From the NCBI RefSeq assembly GCF_018141425.1, contig NZ_CP058561.1, positions 1,550,001 through 1,614,000 on the forward strand: a stretch of DNA of 64,000 nucleotides, in the 5' to 3' direction. A model generated the notes under the pieces. That model did not search any database. It had not been told where the DNA came from and saw only the letters and a program-made list of their open reading frames with translations. Positions 17,321 to 27,140 of this stretch are shown here, piece by piece. Each line of letters begins with the position of its first letter. The stretch's first letter is position 1. Origin of the DNA: Vallitalea guaymasensis (GTDB lineage Bacteria; Bacillota; Clostridia; Lachnospirales; Vallitaleaceae). The position numbers and the translations under genes were made by a program.

Positions 17321-19237
17321 ATTGAGTAGGGGGTCATTCATTAATTGAATGACCGACCTCTCACACCACCAAGCATACCGTTCGGTACTTGGCGGTTCAA
17401 TAAGAATTAACATACTTGTGCATATATTTCAGTTAAAGACACTAATCCTGATTTCTTTAGCTTTGCATTAGTTATGGTTTTTGATAAGATTGGGCTATGG
17501 GCTGTTCGCCAATAACCTTTTCTTGTATTTGCAAACTCCCATGCTTTTCCTTCATCAATACCTAGTTTTCTAAGATTCTTATACTTGGTTTTGATTTTCT
17601 TCCATTGTTTCCAATAGCACATGCGAAGTCTACTTCTTAACCATTCGTCCAATTGTCGCATTTTATCTTTCATTTTTGCCAGTTTAAAATAGTTAATCCA
17701 ACCTACTATCACTTGTTTAATTTTTATATAGGTTGCTTTTATATTTCCTATTCTACTTCTGCCTGTCAGATACTTTATTTTCTCCTTCAACTTTCGTATT
17801 GACTTTTCATGTACTCTAAAATCCACTCCACCTTTTACGCAGTAGAATGAATAGCCTAAAAATTTCAGTTTCCATGGTCTACCAACTTTACTTTTTTCTT
17901 GATTCACTTTCAACTTGAGTCTTCCTTCAATAAACTTTGTGATACTTGCCATGACACGATGTGCTGCTTTCAAACTTTTCACATAAATATTACAGTCATC
18001 TGCATATCTTACGAATCGCAAACCTCTTGTTTCTAATTCCACATCTAACTCATTTAGCATGATATTACTCAATAATGGCGATAAATTTCCGCCCTGAGGC
18101 ACACCTTTTGGTGGTTTACTGATGACACCATCTTTCATAACACCTGCTTGTAGATATTTCCTTATCAAACTTATAACTCTAACATCCTTGACTTGTTTAT
18201 AGATTAATCCTATTAACTTATCATGGTTAACTGTGTCAAAATATGCCTCTAAATCTAAATCTATTGCATATCTATAACCATCATTAATATATGTTTTACA
18301 TTGTTTCAAAGCATCATGACAGCCTCTATTAGGTCTAAATCCATAGCTATATTCTGAAAATATTTCTTCAAATATTGGACTTAACACTTGGGCTATTGCT
18401 TGTTGGATAACTCGGTCTACTACTGTTGGTATGCCTAATTGCCTTTTCTTCCCATTGTCTTTTGGTATTTCTACCCTTCTAACAGGTTGGGGAATATACT
18501 TCCCCTCTAGTATCGATTCCTTCAAGTCAGCACCATGTTCTTGTAAATAAGTTAGAAGTTCATCTACTGTTAATTTATCAATTCCATGGCTTCCTTTATT
18601 TTTCTTGACTCTTTTAAAGGCTTCGTTCATGTTGTCTTTGTCAAGAATTCTTTCTAATAACGCACTAGTATATACATTTTCGTCGTTTTGCTTCCTATCA
18701 GACGTCAGTGAAATACTATGCACTTTCTCTTTACCATCCAGTTCCACTTTACTCTCTAGAGAATAGTCTTCTTTATGAAGTTGTCTGCTTTTAACGTATT
18801 TCTCTGTTTCTTTCAATTCTTCAAAACCTCCTATCGTTCGGTCCTTCCTAGTCATTCTATAGCATGACTTAGTACTATGACCTCTGCTGACTTCTGATAG
18901 TTCAGCCATACATCACTGTATGGGTTGTTATTTCAACATTCATTTCCACAACTTATCTATCAGATCTCCCCAGGTAAGAGCGCAATCTTCCTCTCCATCT
19001 ATCTGCCACATTTACATCTTTTGTTTTTGAGTAGTTATTGGACTTCGACTTGTTAAGCAGTCTTATCCACAAAAGATGCCTTTTATGTGATTTCTGTTCG
19101 TCAGACCAGAGATTTGCCCTCAGACTTCCTTCAGATTCGCAATCACTCACGACACCCTTGTCTTAGGCTATGCACTTTCCACTACTAGGACATGCTAGGG
19201 ACTTTAACCCTTAAGATTGCGCCCATGCTGGGCGCAC
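17321..19237 (-). mobile_element. Group II intron, class C-like
   Basis: On the minus strand the intron starts GTGCGCCCAGCATGGGCGC at 19237. It ends CCTACTCAAT at 17321, about 1.92 kb in all. Domain V is visible at 17365-17396 as a hairpin with a CCGAACGG tip, and a domain VI hairpin lies at 17332-17353. The maturase gene lies inside (17407-18909). The 5' exon is a perfect 19-bp terminator stem ending two bases from the splice site; insertion behind terminators is the hallmark of class C introns. The RNA 5' arm (19237 to about 18910) holds the structured domain I. Boundaries are read from consensus ends. Confidence 0.85.
17407..18909 (-). CDS. ltrA: Group II intron reverse transcriptase/maturase
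   Basis: The 500-residue protein carries reverse-transcriptase domains from about residue 90. GIPTVVDRVIQQAIAQVL and YGFRPNRGCHDAL come first, then IDLDLEAYFDTVNH, then GVPQGGNLSPLLSN, then RYADD (catalytic pair at about 304-305). A maturase X region lies at about 380-450. No HNH endonuclease domain follows, consistent with class C introns that insert without bottom-strand cleavage. The protein splices its host intron and drives its retrohoming. The N-terminal 90 residues are longer than in many relatives, and no strong ribosome binding site precedes the ATG, so the true start may lie further in. The ORF looks intact. Confidence 0.93.
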   Translation of the reverse strand: MAELSEVSRGHSTKSCYRMTRKDRTIGGFEELKETEKYVKSRQLHKEDYSLESKVELDGKEKVHSISLTSDRKQNDENVYTSALLERILDKDNMNEAFKRVKKNKGSHGIDKLTVDELLTYLQEHGADLKESILEGKYIPQPVRRVEIPKDNGKKRQLGIPTVVDRVIQQAIAQVLSPIFEEIFSEYSYGFRPNRGCHDALKQCKTYINDGYRYAIDLDLEAYFDTVNHDKLIGLIYKQVKDVRVISLIRKYLQAGVMKDGVISKPPKGVPQGGNLSPLLSNIMLNELDVELETRGLRFVRYADDCNIYVKSLKAAHRVMASITKFIEGRLKLKVNQEKSKVGRPWKLKFLGYSFYCVKGGVDFRVHEKSIRKLKEKIKYLTGRSRIGNIKATYIKIKQVIVGWINYFKLAKMKDKMRQLDEWLRSRLRMCYWKQWKKIKTKYKNLRKLGIDEGKAWEFANTRKGYWRTAHSPILSKTITNAKLKKSGLVSLTEIYAQVC

Positions 19238-19239
19238 TT

Positions 19240-19283
19240 AAATAGCAGTAGATAGATGTGTATTCATCTATCTACTGCTATTT
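19240..19283 (-). terminator. Terminator stem of URO-D gene, target of the group II intron
   Basis: AAATAGCAGTAGATAGATG (19240-19258) pairs perfectly over 19 bp with its complement at 19265-19283, with a 6-nt loop. It lies about 30 nt after the URO-D-family stop codon. The intron begins two nucleotides beyond the stem, where the U-tract would normally start. Confidence 0.8.
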
Positions 19284-19314
19284 GAAAGTGAACTATATTT
19301 TTATTAATAGAGTT

Positions 19315-20433
19315 TTATAAGCCGAACATTTTTTCTTTTAGTTCTAGATAATATAAGTAATCTTCTTCTTTAACGTTAGGTGGACATCTATGGTCGCAAA
19401 ATGGTATGTAGCCACCTTTTTCAACATATGGGACTAGGGTTTCCATATATGCTTTGATAGCTTCTTTTCCTGCGCCTAGTTGCATTTTATCGAATCCGCC
19501 CATTATTCGTAGTTGTCCTTCGTATTGGTCCAGTAATTCTCCTGGGTGTGAACAGCCGTTAACTTCAAAGGGGAATAGACAATTAATCCCTCCTTCTAGT
19601 AAGTATGGGAGGATCGGTCTAACGTCTCCGTCGCAATCGGTGTACCAGAGGTCTATTCCATATTTCATTAATTTTTTCTTTATCCTTTTATATCTTGGCA
19701 TTACTATATCTCGAAAGAATGGTACTGATACTATTGGTCCGTTTTTGAAGCAGATATCTTCCCAGCCAGATGCAAAGTCAAAATCAAAGTGTGGTAATAC
19801 TTGATCAAGAAAATCTTCTACTAGTAGACAACATGTTTCTACCATATCTTCAACCATGTCTGGATAATCGTAGCAAGCGTAGGCTAATCCTTCAAAAGTT
19901 AACATATCTCGTATTTTGCCGATCATGGAGCCGCAATTGACTCCTAGAGGATAATCTCTATCATTAGGGTGTTCTTTTATTAGTGATTCTATATCAATGA
20001 TTCTTTTTGGGTCATCTCTTCGAAATCTCTCTTCTTTACACTTTTTCCAGTCTTCGGGGGTTACAATAGTTGCTTTAATGTAATGAGGTATGGTATCGTG
20101 AGCGTCTTTTGGTATTTCTGCCAGTAGTCCATCTCCATTAATTAATATATTGGTTGCTTCTCTTTCTTCAATGATTTTACATTCAAAGGCAGGACTCATC
20201 CATGTATTTCCATTGATACAAGCAAATTTGTCGAAGTTGAAAAAGATGTCTGCTTGTTCGTTGCTGGTGATATTATTGTCTTTGAATAGTTTCCATTGTT
20301 CAAAGTTTTCATCCCAATAACCGAATTCCATGTTAAAACATCTGTCCACTGGTTTGTAGTGCATTTGATTATTGAATCTTTCTCTGTCGGTCATAGTTCC
20401 TTTCCATTTATCCTTTATAGGCTTTAATTGCAT
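19315..20433 (-). CDS. Uroporphyrinogen decarboxylase (URO-D) family protein
   Basis: The 372-residue protein resembles the URO-D/MtaA/CmuA superfamily, a TIM barrel acting in haem synthesis or as corrinoid-dependent methyltransferases. Matching segments include MTDRERFNNQMHYKPVDR near the start, GIDLWYTDCDGDVRPILPYL, and MGGFDKMQLGAGKEAI. The start at 20433 was chosen because GGAGGG lies just upstream; the 25 residues before it in frame have no such site. It stands alone, divergent from an AraC regulator. Clostridial relatives of this kind are often beside sugar or methyl-transfer genes and are not true HemE. The substrate is unknown. Confidence 0.75.
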   Translation of the reverse strand: MQLKPIKDKWKGTMTDRERFNNQMHYKPVDRCFNMEFGYWDENFEQWKLFKDNNITSNEQADIFFNFDKFACINGNTWMSPAFECKIIEEREATNILINGDGLLAEIPKDAHDTIPHYIKATIVTPEDWKKCKEERFRRDDPKRIIDIESLIKEHPNDRDYPLGVNCGSMIGKIRDMLTFEGLAYACYDYPDMVEDMVETCCLLVEDFLDQVLPHFDFDFASGWEDICFKNGPIVSVPFFRDIVMPRYKRIKKKLMKYGIDLWYTDCDGDVRPILPYLLEGGINCLFPFEVNGCSHPGELLDQYEGQLRIMGGFDKMQLGAGKEAIKAYMETLVPYVEKGGYIPFCDHRCPPNVKEEDYLYYLELKEKMFGL

Positions 20434-20610
20434 AATATTCCCTCCTACAATAACTAGTTTACAATCATCTATAATATGCATTATAATATATACCAAGGGG
20501 TATTTCATGATACTAAATGATATAAAAATATAATAATATTGAACCTATTGTTATTATTAATAAATTGATACATTTAAAAATATGGAATATAAAGAAGGAG
20601 AGTCTTGAAG

Positions 20611-21456
20611 ATGGAAAGTTTATATGGTTTAAAGAACACCTCTTGGTCTAAGCATCATTATATTAGTAGGAGAGCTTCTTCTATATTTTATGAACTACAA
20701 TCTGGTGGACAGTTCAATTGTTCTCCTGATTATAGAACAGATCGTAATAATCATAATACAATGTTATTATTGTTGACAATAAAAGGGATTGGATATCTGG
20801 ATTATAGGAACAAGCATTATAAGTTGACTGAGAATACAGGATTTATAATAGATTGTTCAGAACATCAGATATATTATTCAGATGAACAGAATCTCTGGAA
20901 TATGGTTTGGATTCATTTTAATGGGTGTCAAAGTAAAGCTTATGTGCAGGAGATATTACATAGGATGGGACCTGTTTTTGAAGATAGAGACCATAGTATA
21001 AGGAATATGATTTTTGCTGTACTTAGTCTTTTTGATAGTCAAGATAGAAATATGGATATGCTGTTTTCTAAGCATATAGTTAATATAATGAGTAGTATTA
21101 TAATGACAGGCATACGAGAAGGATATGATACTGTCAAAGAGGATATTATTGATGAAGTGATATCTTATATTAAGATGAACCTTAGTAAGAATATTCAGTT
21201 AGAGGATTTATGTAAGTTTGTTGGAGTAAGTAAATCTTATTTGATAAGAAAATTCAAGAATGTGACAGGCTATAGTCCCTACGAGTATATATTACTTCAG
21301 AAATTATCAGAAGCAAAAGTTTTGTTGATTCATTCAGATAAGAGAATCCACGAGATAAGTTTGTCAGTAGGCTTTGAGAGTGTCAGCCACTTCATAAAGT
21401 ATTTCAAAAAAATAGAGGGGATAACCCCTCTGAAGTATAGACAAATATGGTCTTGA
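20611..21456 (+). CDS. AraC-family transcriptional regulator
   Basis: The 281-residue regulator has an N-terminal cupin ligand domain (about 25-110; LLLTIKGIGYLDYRNKHYKL). Two C-terminal AraC helix-turn-helix motifs follow (about 180-280; VGVSKSYLIRKFKNVTGYSPYEY, then GFESVSHFIKYFKKIEGITP). The ATG at 20611 sits 10 nt after AAGAAGGAG; a TTG at 20605 is the alternative. It diverges from the URO-D-family gene and converges directly on L-fucose isomerase with no gap. It probably controls one or both, with a sugar as effector. The target is inferred from position. Confidence 0.85.
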   Translation: MESLYGLKNTSWSKHHYISRRASSIFYELQSGGQFNCSPDYRTDRNNHNTMLLLLTIKGIGYLDYRNKHYKLTENTGFIIDCSEHQIYYSDEQNLWNMVWIHFNGCQSKAYVQEILHRMGPVFEDRDHSIRNMIFAVLSLFDSQDRNMDMLFSKHIVNIMSSIIMTGIREGYDTVKEDIIDEVISYIKMNLSKNIQLEDLCKFVGVSKSYLIRKFKNVTGYSPYEYILLQKLSEAKVLLIHSDKRIHEISLSVGFESVSHFIKYFKKIEGITPLKYRQIWS

Positions 21457-23247
21457 TTATTTACCGTAAACTGGTCCAAAGTTATTACATGCTCTGTAGT
21501 CTGCACCTTGTAGATCGTCGAGTCCGAATGCACCCCAAGTTTTAGGTCTGAAGATTCTTTCTTCTGGTACATTGTGCATAGCTACAGGTATTCTCAACAT
21601 AGATGCCAGTGTGATAAGGTCACCACCGATATGTCCATAACTTATAGCTCCGTGGTTAGCTCCCCAATTGTTCATTACAGAATATACATCTTTGAAAGCA
21701 CCTTTGCCTGTTAAGTTTGGTGCAAACCAAGTTGTTGGCCAAGTTGGGTCAGTTCTCATGTTAAGTACATCATGAATGTCTTTATCAAGGTCAATAGTAT
21801 AACCTTCTGCTATTTGTAGAACTGGTCCAAGACCTTTTATCATATTAACTCTTGCCATTGTTACAGGCATTTCACCATCTGTTTTGAATGTTGAAGAATA
21901 TCCGCCGCCTCTGAAGTATCCTAAGCTTGCTGGTCCCCAAGTAGTGACATCCAAGCATTTTTTAGTTTCTTCTTCAGTAATTTCCCAGAATGGTTTCATT
22001 GCTGGTTTTCCATCTCTTGATTGTTGTCCTGTTGCATCAAGAGTAGTAGAACCTGAATTGATTAAGTGGATAATTCCATCAGCTGCTTTTCCAGATAATT
22101 CTTTTCCTGTTACACGTTTCACAGAATCAGGACTCCAATAAGTTCTTACATCTGAGAATATCTGTGCTGTTCCAGTAAGCAGATGTCCAAATAACATTGG
22201 TACAGCATTCAAGCAATCATTTTCTGTAGCGAATACAAATGCTTCTCTGATACCGTTCCAATCAAAGGATGAATTAAGGATTGTTTCCATGAAGTCACCA
22301 TTAGGCATGAAATCTGTCCATTGTCTTTGACCTTGGAAACCACCAGCTATTGCATTATGTCCACATGATTCTTCAATATAACCTAACTCTGCTAGACGAG
22401 GATTACCAACCATTAAATCTTTTGCGATAAGAGTCATCTTAACAACAGTTTCCCATTCTTGGTCTTTTTGCTCTCTAGTATGTATCAATTCTTTGTCGTT
22501 GCGGTCTTCACCTTCAACACAATTTTCTTTTACCCATTTGATAGCTTTTTCGTATTCAACTGGATCATATATCTTATTATCCATACGTCTAATGAATTCA
22601 GACATATCAACATATTCGTTTCTCATACCAAGATAATCTTTGAAGAATGCTGGATTAACTACAGAACCTGCGATTCCCATTGAAACACTTCCAAGAGATA
22701 AATATGATTTGCCTTTCATGTTAGCAACAGCTAATCCTGCTTTTGTAAATTGTAATAATTTTTCTTTTACATCTTCTGGTATTGTTGTATCTTCTGCATC
22801 TTGAACGTCTTTTCCATAGATTCCAAATGCTGGAATACCGATTTGGTCATAACCTGCTAAGGCTGCTGCAAGATATACTGCTCCTGGACGTTCAGTTCCG
22901 TTAAATCCCCAGACAGCTTTTGGTGTTGATGGGTCCATATCAAGTGTCTCAGTTCCATAACACCAGCAACGAGTTACAGTGATAGATACTCCAACTCCTT
23001 CTGCTGCAAATTTATCAGCACATTTTGCTGATTCAGCTACCCCACCTATAGTTGTATCAGCGATAACACACTCTACTGGTAAACCGTTAGGATGGCGAAG
23101 ATTCGTTTCTAAAAACTCTTTAACGCTTTTTGCCATATCCATTGTTTGATCTTCAAGGGATTCTCTAACCCCGTTACGTCTACCATCAATTGTTGGTCTA
23201 ATTCCTACCTTTGGCATTCTGCCTTGTAACCTATTTGTACCTGTCAT
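21457..23247 (-). CDS. fucI: L-fucose isomerase
   Basis: The 596-residue length and the sequence from [22 protein letters not shown] onward match FucI, which interconverts L-fucose and L-fuculose. Supporting segments include [35 protein letters not shown] and [18 protein letters not shown]. The family uses a divalent metal (Mn2+) bound by Glu, Asp and His. AGGAGG precedes the ATG. Its promoter is about 240 bp upstream, at 23486-23514, giving a long leader with two LacI-type operator motifs. Neither a fuculose kinase nor an aldolase is in the window, so the rest of the pathway is elsewhere. D-arabinose isomerase activity is a known side reaction of the family. Confidence 0.95.
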   Translation of the reverse strand: MTGTNRLQGRMPKVGIRPTIDGRRNGVRESLEDQTMDMAKSVKEFLETNLRHPNGLPVECVIADTTIGGVAESAKCADKFAAEGVGVSITVTRCWCYGTETLDMDPSTPKAVWGFNGTERPGAVYLAAALAGYDQIGIPAFGIYGKDVQDAEDTTIPEDVKEKLLQFTKAGLAVANMKGKSYLSLGSVSMGIAGSVVNPAFFKDYLGMRNEYVDMSEFIRRMDNKIYDPVEYEKAIKWVKENCVEGEDRNDKELIHTREQKDQEWETVVKMTLIAKDLMVGNPRLAELGYIEESCGHNAIAGGFQGQRQWTDFMPNGDFMETILNSSFDWNGIREAFVFATENDCLNAVPMLFGHLLTGTAQIFSDVRTYWSPDSVKRVTGKELSGKAADGIIHLINSGSTTLDATGQQSRDGKPAMKPFWEITEEETKKCLDVTTWGPASLGYFRGGGYSSTFKTDGEMPVTMARVNMIKGLGPVLQIAEGYTIDLDKDIHDVLNMRTDPTWPTTWFAPNLTGKGAFKDVYSVMNNWGANHGAISYGHIGGDLITLASMLRIPVAMHNVPEERIFRPKTWGAFGLDDLQGADYRACNNFGPVYGK

Positions 23248-23331
23248 AAAATATTCCTCCTTAAAATTTATTAACCTTAACCCCTTTTATAAAGGGATTG
23301 TATACAGATTGTAATTAATATGAAACAAACA

Positions 23332-23347
23332 TAGTAATCGTTTACTA
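23332..23347. promoter_or_regulatory. LacI-family operator-like palindrome in fucI leader
   Basis: TAGTAA-TCGT-TTACTA has perfect 6-bp arms around a central CG, the typical layout of LacI/GalR-family operators. It lies in the long fucI leader. A LacI-family regulator is expected elsewhere in the genome. Confidence 0.55.
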
Positions 23348-23467
23348 TAAATACAAAAAATATAAGAATATACATCTTTTGTATATACTTTGCTCCATTA
23401 TATGACACATAAATATATGTCATACACTAGTTAATATAAAAATAAAAGAAATCAATTACTCAATATA

Positions 23468-23482
23468 TAGTAATCGTTTTCT
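23468..23482. promoter_or_regulatory. Second LacI-like operator next to fucI -10
   Basis: TAGTAATCGTTTTCT repeats the left half and centre of the site at 23332 exactly, with a weaker right half. It starts immediately downstream of the fucI -10 box, where a bound repressor would block initiation. Confidence 0.5.
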
Positions 23483-23485
23483 TTT

Positions 23486-23514
23486 ATTATATAATCTTTT
23501 TATTATTTTATCAA
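23486..23514 (-). promoter_or_regulatory. fucI promoter
   Basis: On the minus strand TTGATA (23509-23514) and a perfect TATAAT (23486-23491) are separated by 17 bp. The region 23515-23812 beyond it is AT-rich with no gene that I can see. It includes only a small AATAAGT/ACTTATT inverted repeat near 23710-23730. Confidence 0.7.
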
Positions 23515-23812
23515 GTCATTTATTCAACTAATTATATTATTTATATTAGAAATAATTTACATTAATTTAAAAATAATATCGACACTTGCAATTCCTTAAG
23601 TTTTTAACACACTAATAAATAACCATAGAATACATAAAAAAATCATATATAATGATAAAAAAGATTTTTACAGCTAGTTGCTTTTACTTCAAAATCAGAT
23701 AAAATCAATAAGTGTAGCTGACTTATTATCATTACATATGATTTAATACTTTTCATATTTCACTTAATGTTCTTTTGACATATTAATAAATAATTAAGCA
23801 AAATTAACTAAT

Positions 23813-24301
23813 TTAAATAAACAGTATCATATCGTACCAAACTGCTCCTCCATGTACAGACTCAGATAACCCTAAACTGGAGAATCCAAATTGCTCGTAA
23901 AATCCAATCAAATGTTCTTTACATGTCAATATCAGTCCTTTACGACCTTTTATCATTGCATCATTTATCAAATGTCTCATCAATCTTCCTGCAATTCCCT
24001 GATGCTGATATTCCGGTATTACATCAAGCCCAAATATGCTCTGATACGCTCCATCGTTAATATGCAATCCAGCATCTTCAAACATTTCGTCTCGAATTGT
24101 TCTATCATTTGTGACAGCTCCATTAATGAATCCTACAATCCTGCCATCCTTCTCTGCAACAAAAAAACTTTCTGGAAATGTATCTATTCTGCTGGCAATC
24201 GACTTCTTATCTGCAGCCTCTGCCGCTGGAAAACAAATTGCCTCAATTTCAATTATGGCATACAAATCCTCTTTTCGGACTTGCCTAATCTTATCCATCA
24301 T
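23813..24301 (-). CDS. GNAT-family N-acetyltransferase
   Basis: The 162-residue protein has the GNAT fold. SFFVAEKDGRIVGFINGAV forms the central strands, and VIPEYQHQGIAGRLM is the acetyl-CoA pyrophosphate-binding loop (motif A, Q/RxxGxG/A). GFYEQFGFSSLG is motif B. The overall pattern resembles the arylalkylamine N-acetyltransferase subgroup. The start at 24301 sits 9 nt after AAAGG; the longer frame begins with TTG without better support. It follows the cysteine desulfidase gene by about 20 nt and is probably cotranscribed. It may acetylate a product or analogue in that pathway, but the substrate cannot be read from sequence. Confidence 0.8.
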   Translation of the reverse strand: MMDKIRQVRKEDLYAIIEIEAICFPAAEAADKKSIASRIDTFPESFFVAEKDGRIVGFINGAVTNDRTIRDEMFEDAGLHINDGAYQSIFGLDVIPEYQHQGIAGRLMRHLINDAMIKGRKGLILTCKEHLIGFYEQFGFSSLGLSESVHGGAVWYDMILFI

Positions 24302-24320
24302 ACTGCACAACCTTTCATTT

Positions 24321-25637
24321 TTATAAGCACTCAGCTTTTCCTTCCAACATCATTTTTACTATTTCTTTATCTGTCTGACGCATTCCTTCACGCCCCAGAC
24401 GACCAACATTCTTAATGGTAGCTTCTACCCCTTTGGTTACAATACCATCACCACTCTTGAATTCCTGACCGTTTTTATACATATGGTATCCTACGATACC
24501 AGCTTCAACACTTGAAGCAATTTTCCCAGCACAAGAAGGTTTTGCTCCATCACAAATGATTCCGGAAACTATAGCAAGAGAATTAACCAATGTATGTGCT
24601 ATTTCATCATAGCCACCTCCTTGCAGGTAGGCAATACCACATCCTGCCGCACAACCTGCACTGACAGCACCACAATACGCAGACAGTCTTCCAATACCTG
24701 TTTTTAGATGTACTGCAATGAGATTCGAAATCACAAGTGCTCGATATAGTGTCTCCTTTGATACCGACAATTCCTTTGCATATTCTATAACTGGAATAGA
24801 TACTGTTATCCCCTGATTTCCACTTCCAGAATTAATGATAACCGGTAACTCACAACCACTCATACGTGCATCTGAACCTGCTGCTGCCTTTGCAATTGCT
24901 CTATTTCTTACATCATTGCCATAATATCTAAAATAAGTAGACCCAATATTCGCACCATAATCTCCAAGTATCCCTTCTTCAGAGATTTGGGTATTGTAAT
25001 AAATCTGCATATCCAGTACTTTCCTTACATCATCTATTTCACAGGAGTCAGCGAAGTCAATTATGTCCTTTACATTCAAAAGTCTCTTATCCATAAGCCC
25101 ATTCTCTTCTAGGCATTCATCTTTGACGGTCTCTTGATCCGCATTCTCCAAATCCACAAGAACTTCTCCGTTTTTTTCTACATACACGATATTAGTATGG
25201 TAGTCACTGATTCTTACCTTAACTGATTCGTCTCTATAATAAAGGATTACAATAATATCAAATACTATTTCATTATCAAGCACTGATACATTAACCGGCA
25301 CATCCTTTTTAAACTTCTTCATATCCTCTTTTTGCTTTTCAGACACTTCTGAAATAACTTCAAGTATTTTTTCTGCCCTACCTGCTACAATACCTGACAC
25401 AACAGAGGCCTCAATACCTTTCATGCCGTTTGTATTTGGAACCACTACACTCTTGACATTCTTTACAATATTGTCACTGACTCCAATGTCTACCCGATCT
25501 GGCAGATTACCTAAAACTTCTCTAGCCTTTGCGCCAGCATATGCAATTGCAATAGGTTCTGTACAACCCATAGCTGGAACTAGTTCTTCCCTCAAAATCT
25601 GTACATAAGCTGCATATCTTCTATCCTCTTTATTCAT
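24321..25637 (-). CDS. cyuA: L-cysteine desulfidase (UPF0597/CyuA family)
   Basis: The 438-residue protein belongs to the family that splits L-cysteine into pyruvate, ammonia and sulfide with an oxygen-sensitive [4Fe-4S] cluster. MGCTEPIAIA places a conserved Cys at residue 25. AGCAAGCGIAYLQGGGYDE and GIICDGAKPSC supply the other candidate cluster cysteines. NSGSGNQGITVSIPV is the conserved central motif. It is 90 nt downstream of a paralogue (25728-26999) and is probably in the same transcript. MalY, RidA and a transporter are nearby, supporting cysteine or related thiol catabolism. Some family members act on serine or other beta-substituted amino acids, so the true substrate is not certain. 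Confidence 0.82.
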   Translation of the reverse strand: MNKEDRRYAAYVQILREELVPAMGCTEPIAIAYAGAKAREVLGNLPDRVDIGVSDNIVKNVKSVVVPNTNGMKGIEASVVSGIVAGRAEKILEVISEVSEKQKEDMKKFKKDVPVNVSVLDNEIVFDIIVILYYRDESVKVRISDYHTNIVYVEKNGEVLVDLENADQETVKDECLEENGLMDKRLLNVKDIIDFADSCEIDDVRKVLDMQIYYNTQISEEGILGDYGANIGSTYFRYYGNDVRNRAIAKAAAGSDARMSGCELPVIINSGSGNQGITVSIPVIEYAKELSVSKETLYRALVISNLIAVHLKTGIGRLSAYCGAVSAGCAAGCGIAYLQGGGYDEIAHTLVNSLAIVSGIICDGAKPSCAGKIASSVEAGIVGYHMYKNGQEFKSGDGIVTKGVEATIKNVGRLGREGMRQTDKEIVKMMLEGKAECL

Positions 25638-25727
25638 ATTATCACTCCACTTCTGTCATTATGCAAATTGTTATGTAATCTTTTCAAACATATCAAGCTC
25701 ATTACAATAATAATGGCAAGTCCTATT

Positions 25728-26999
25728 TCATTTTTTATCTTCAAGGATCTCTACAATGGTTTTTTCAGTAGCTACCATACCTGGTGAAGCAATCATCCCC
25801 ATATTTTTCATGGTTTCTTCTGGTGTGGCTCCATTAATTCCATGTGCATTATAAATATATACACCATTCATCGCCATATTCACTGAAGAATATGCTGCAT
25901 CCACTGCAACTACTCCTTTCATGGTACAACCCTGATTTCCACCGTCACAAATCATACCAGTTATACTGCTTGCCATGTTATTAATCGTCATTACCATATT
26001 TTCCTTGTCGCCACCTCTCAGATTGACAAGACCACATGCCATACCTGTTCCTGCTGCAATGGCACAGCCACAAAAAGCTGACAACTTTCCAGAGTATTCT
26101 TTGATATACATACAAATCAGATAACTCAATGCAGTTGCCCTTAACAATGCTTCTTCAGAATATTTATTTACTCTATACGAGGCAAACAATGGCATTGTGG
26201 CAATTATTCCATGTGCCCCTGACCCAGTAATGCTCATTGCTGGTTTGGAAAGCCCAATCACACGAGCCTCAATAGCAGCGTTACAAAACAGTGAAGCTGT
26301 CTTTTGTTCATCATCTGAGATAATTTCTCCTCCATTTGCTTCAAGCAGATAACGTGCAAATGTAGTTCTATTGCTATTAATACCTTCCATCAATAGATCC
26401 CAATTCAAGTCATAAGCCTCTTTGATGAATTGAATTTCATCCAGAGATACTGTATTTGCATAGTCATAAAGTTGCTCTAATGTGTATTTATGAATCAGGT
26501 GACCATCTTCCTCTTGATTCACCACCGGTTGCTTTTTTTTATATATAACTTTTCCATTTTCTGTGATTTTAACAATATTTGTGTGAGTATCCCTTATTGT
26601 AACTGTTGCCTGGGAATCTTCACCGATAACTTTTGCTTCTATGAAAATTCGACTGGATATCTCACTCATATCTACAACAATTTTCCCTTGTTCAACAAGC
26701 TGCTTAGCTTTTTTCGCTTCCGTCTCCTTGATGCCTTCTAAACATTCCAGACCCTTTTTTGGATCAGCAGCTACTGCTCCCAATGCTGCAGCATGATAAT
26801 TACCGACCTCATTACTACCTGGAATACCACATGTAAAGGCATTTTTATACATTCCACTATTCAATTTCAAAAAAACTTTCTCTACATCACCCTTTATCAG
26901 ACATCTCGCTGTAGATACTGCTAATGCAATTGCTCCAGGCTCTGTGACGCCTAGTGCCGGTCTCATATCTTCTTTGATTAACTGAGATAATATGTGCAT
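25728..26999 (-). CDS. UPF0597/CyuA-family paralogue lacking the first conserved Cys
   Basis: The 423-residue protein is clearly related to the downstream desulfidase across its full length. It shares SITGSGAHGIIATMPL, FCGCAIAAGTGMACGL and GMICDGGNQGC. The N-terminal motif is GVTEPGAIAL, so Val18 stands where the partner has Cys25. In the characterised archaeal enzyme I recall that Cys as one of the functionally important residues, so this copy may bind the cluster differently or use another substrate. It is the first gene of the pair and its ATG follows AGGAGG. The two could also form a hetero-oligomer. The loss is seen; its consequence is inferred. Confidence 0.72.
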   Translation of the reverse strand: MHILSQLIKEDMRPALGVTEPGAIALAVSTARCLIKGDVEKVFLKLNSGMYKNAFTCGIPGSNEVGNYHAAALGAVAADPKKGLECLEGIKETEAKKAKQLVEQGKIVVDMSEISSRIFIEAKVIGEDSQATVTIRDTHTNIVKITENGKVIYKKKQPVVNQEEDGHLIHKYTLEQLYDYANTVSLDEIQFIKEAYDLNWDLLMEGINSNRTTFARYLLEANGGEIISDDEQKTASLFCNAAIEARVIGLSKPAMSITGSGAHGIIATMPLFASYRVNKYSEEALLRATALSYLICMYIKEYSGKLSAFCGCAIAAGTGMACGLVNLRGGDKENMVMTINNMASSITGMICDGGNQGCTMKGVVAVDAAYSSVNMAMNGVYIYNAHGINGATPEETMKNMGMIASPGMVATEKTIVEILEDKK

Positions 27000-27140
27000 A
27001 TTCTTCCTCCTCTAGTATAATATAATCATAGCAAAAAGCTATGGATATTAGCTGGACTTTTTATATCTTTAAAATTAATATTTGTTATGTTATACTAAAC
27101 ATTAGTTATAATGATTTCATTTGAAAGGACAATACAACTG

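Noticed and set aside
18953-19150. 65-residue frame inside the group II intron
   Set aside because: It lies in the structured intron RNA region with no ribosome site; intron RNA explains the sequence.
27000-27140. Possible sigma-54 promoter for the desulfidase pair (TTTTTGCTATG on the minus strand)
   Set aside because: The position 12 bp upstream is CC, not GG, so the -24 element is absent. Only a small CATAGC/GCTATG hairpin is there.
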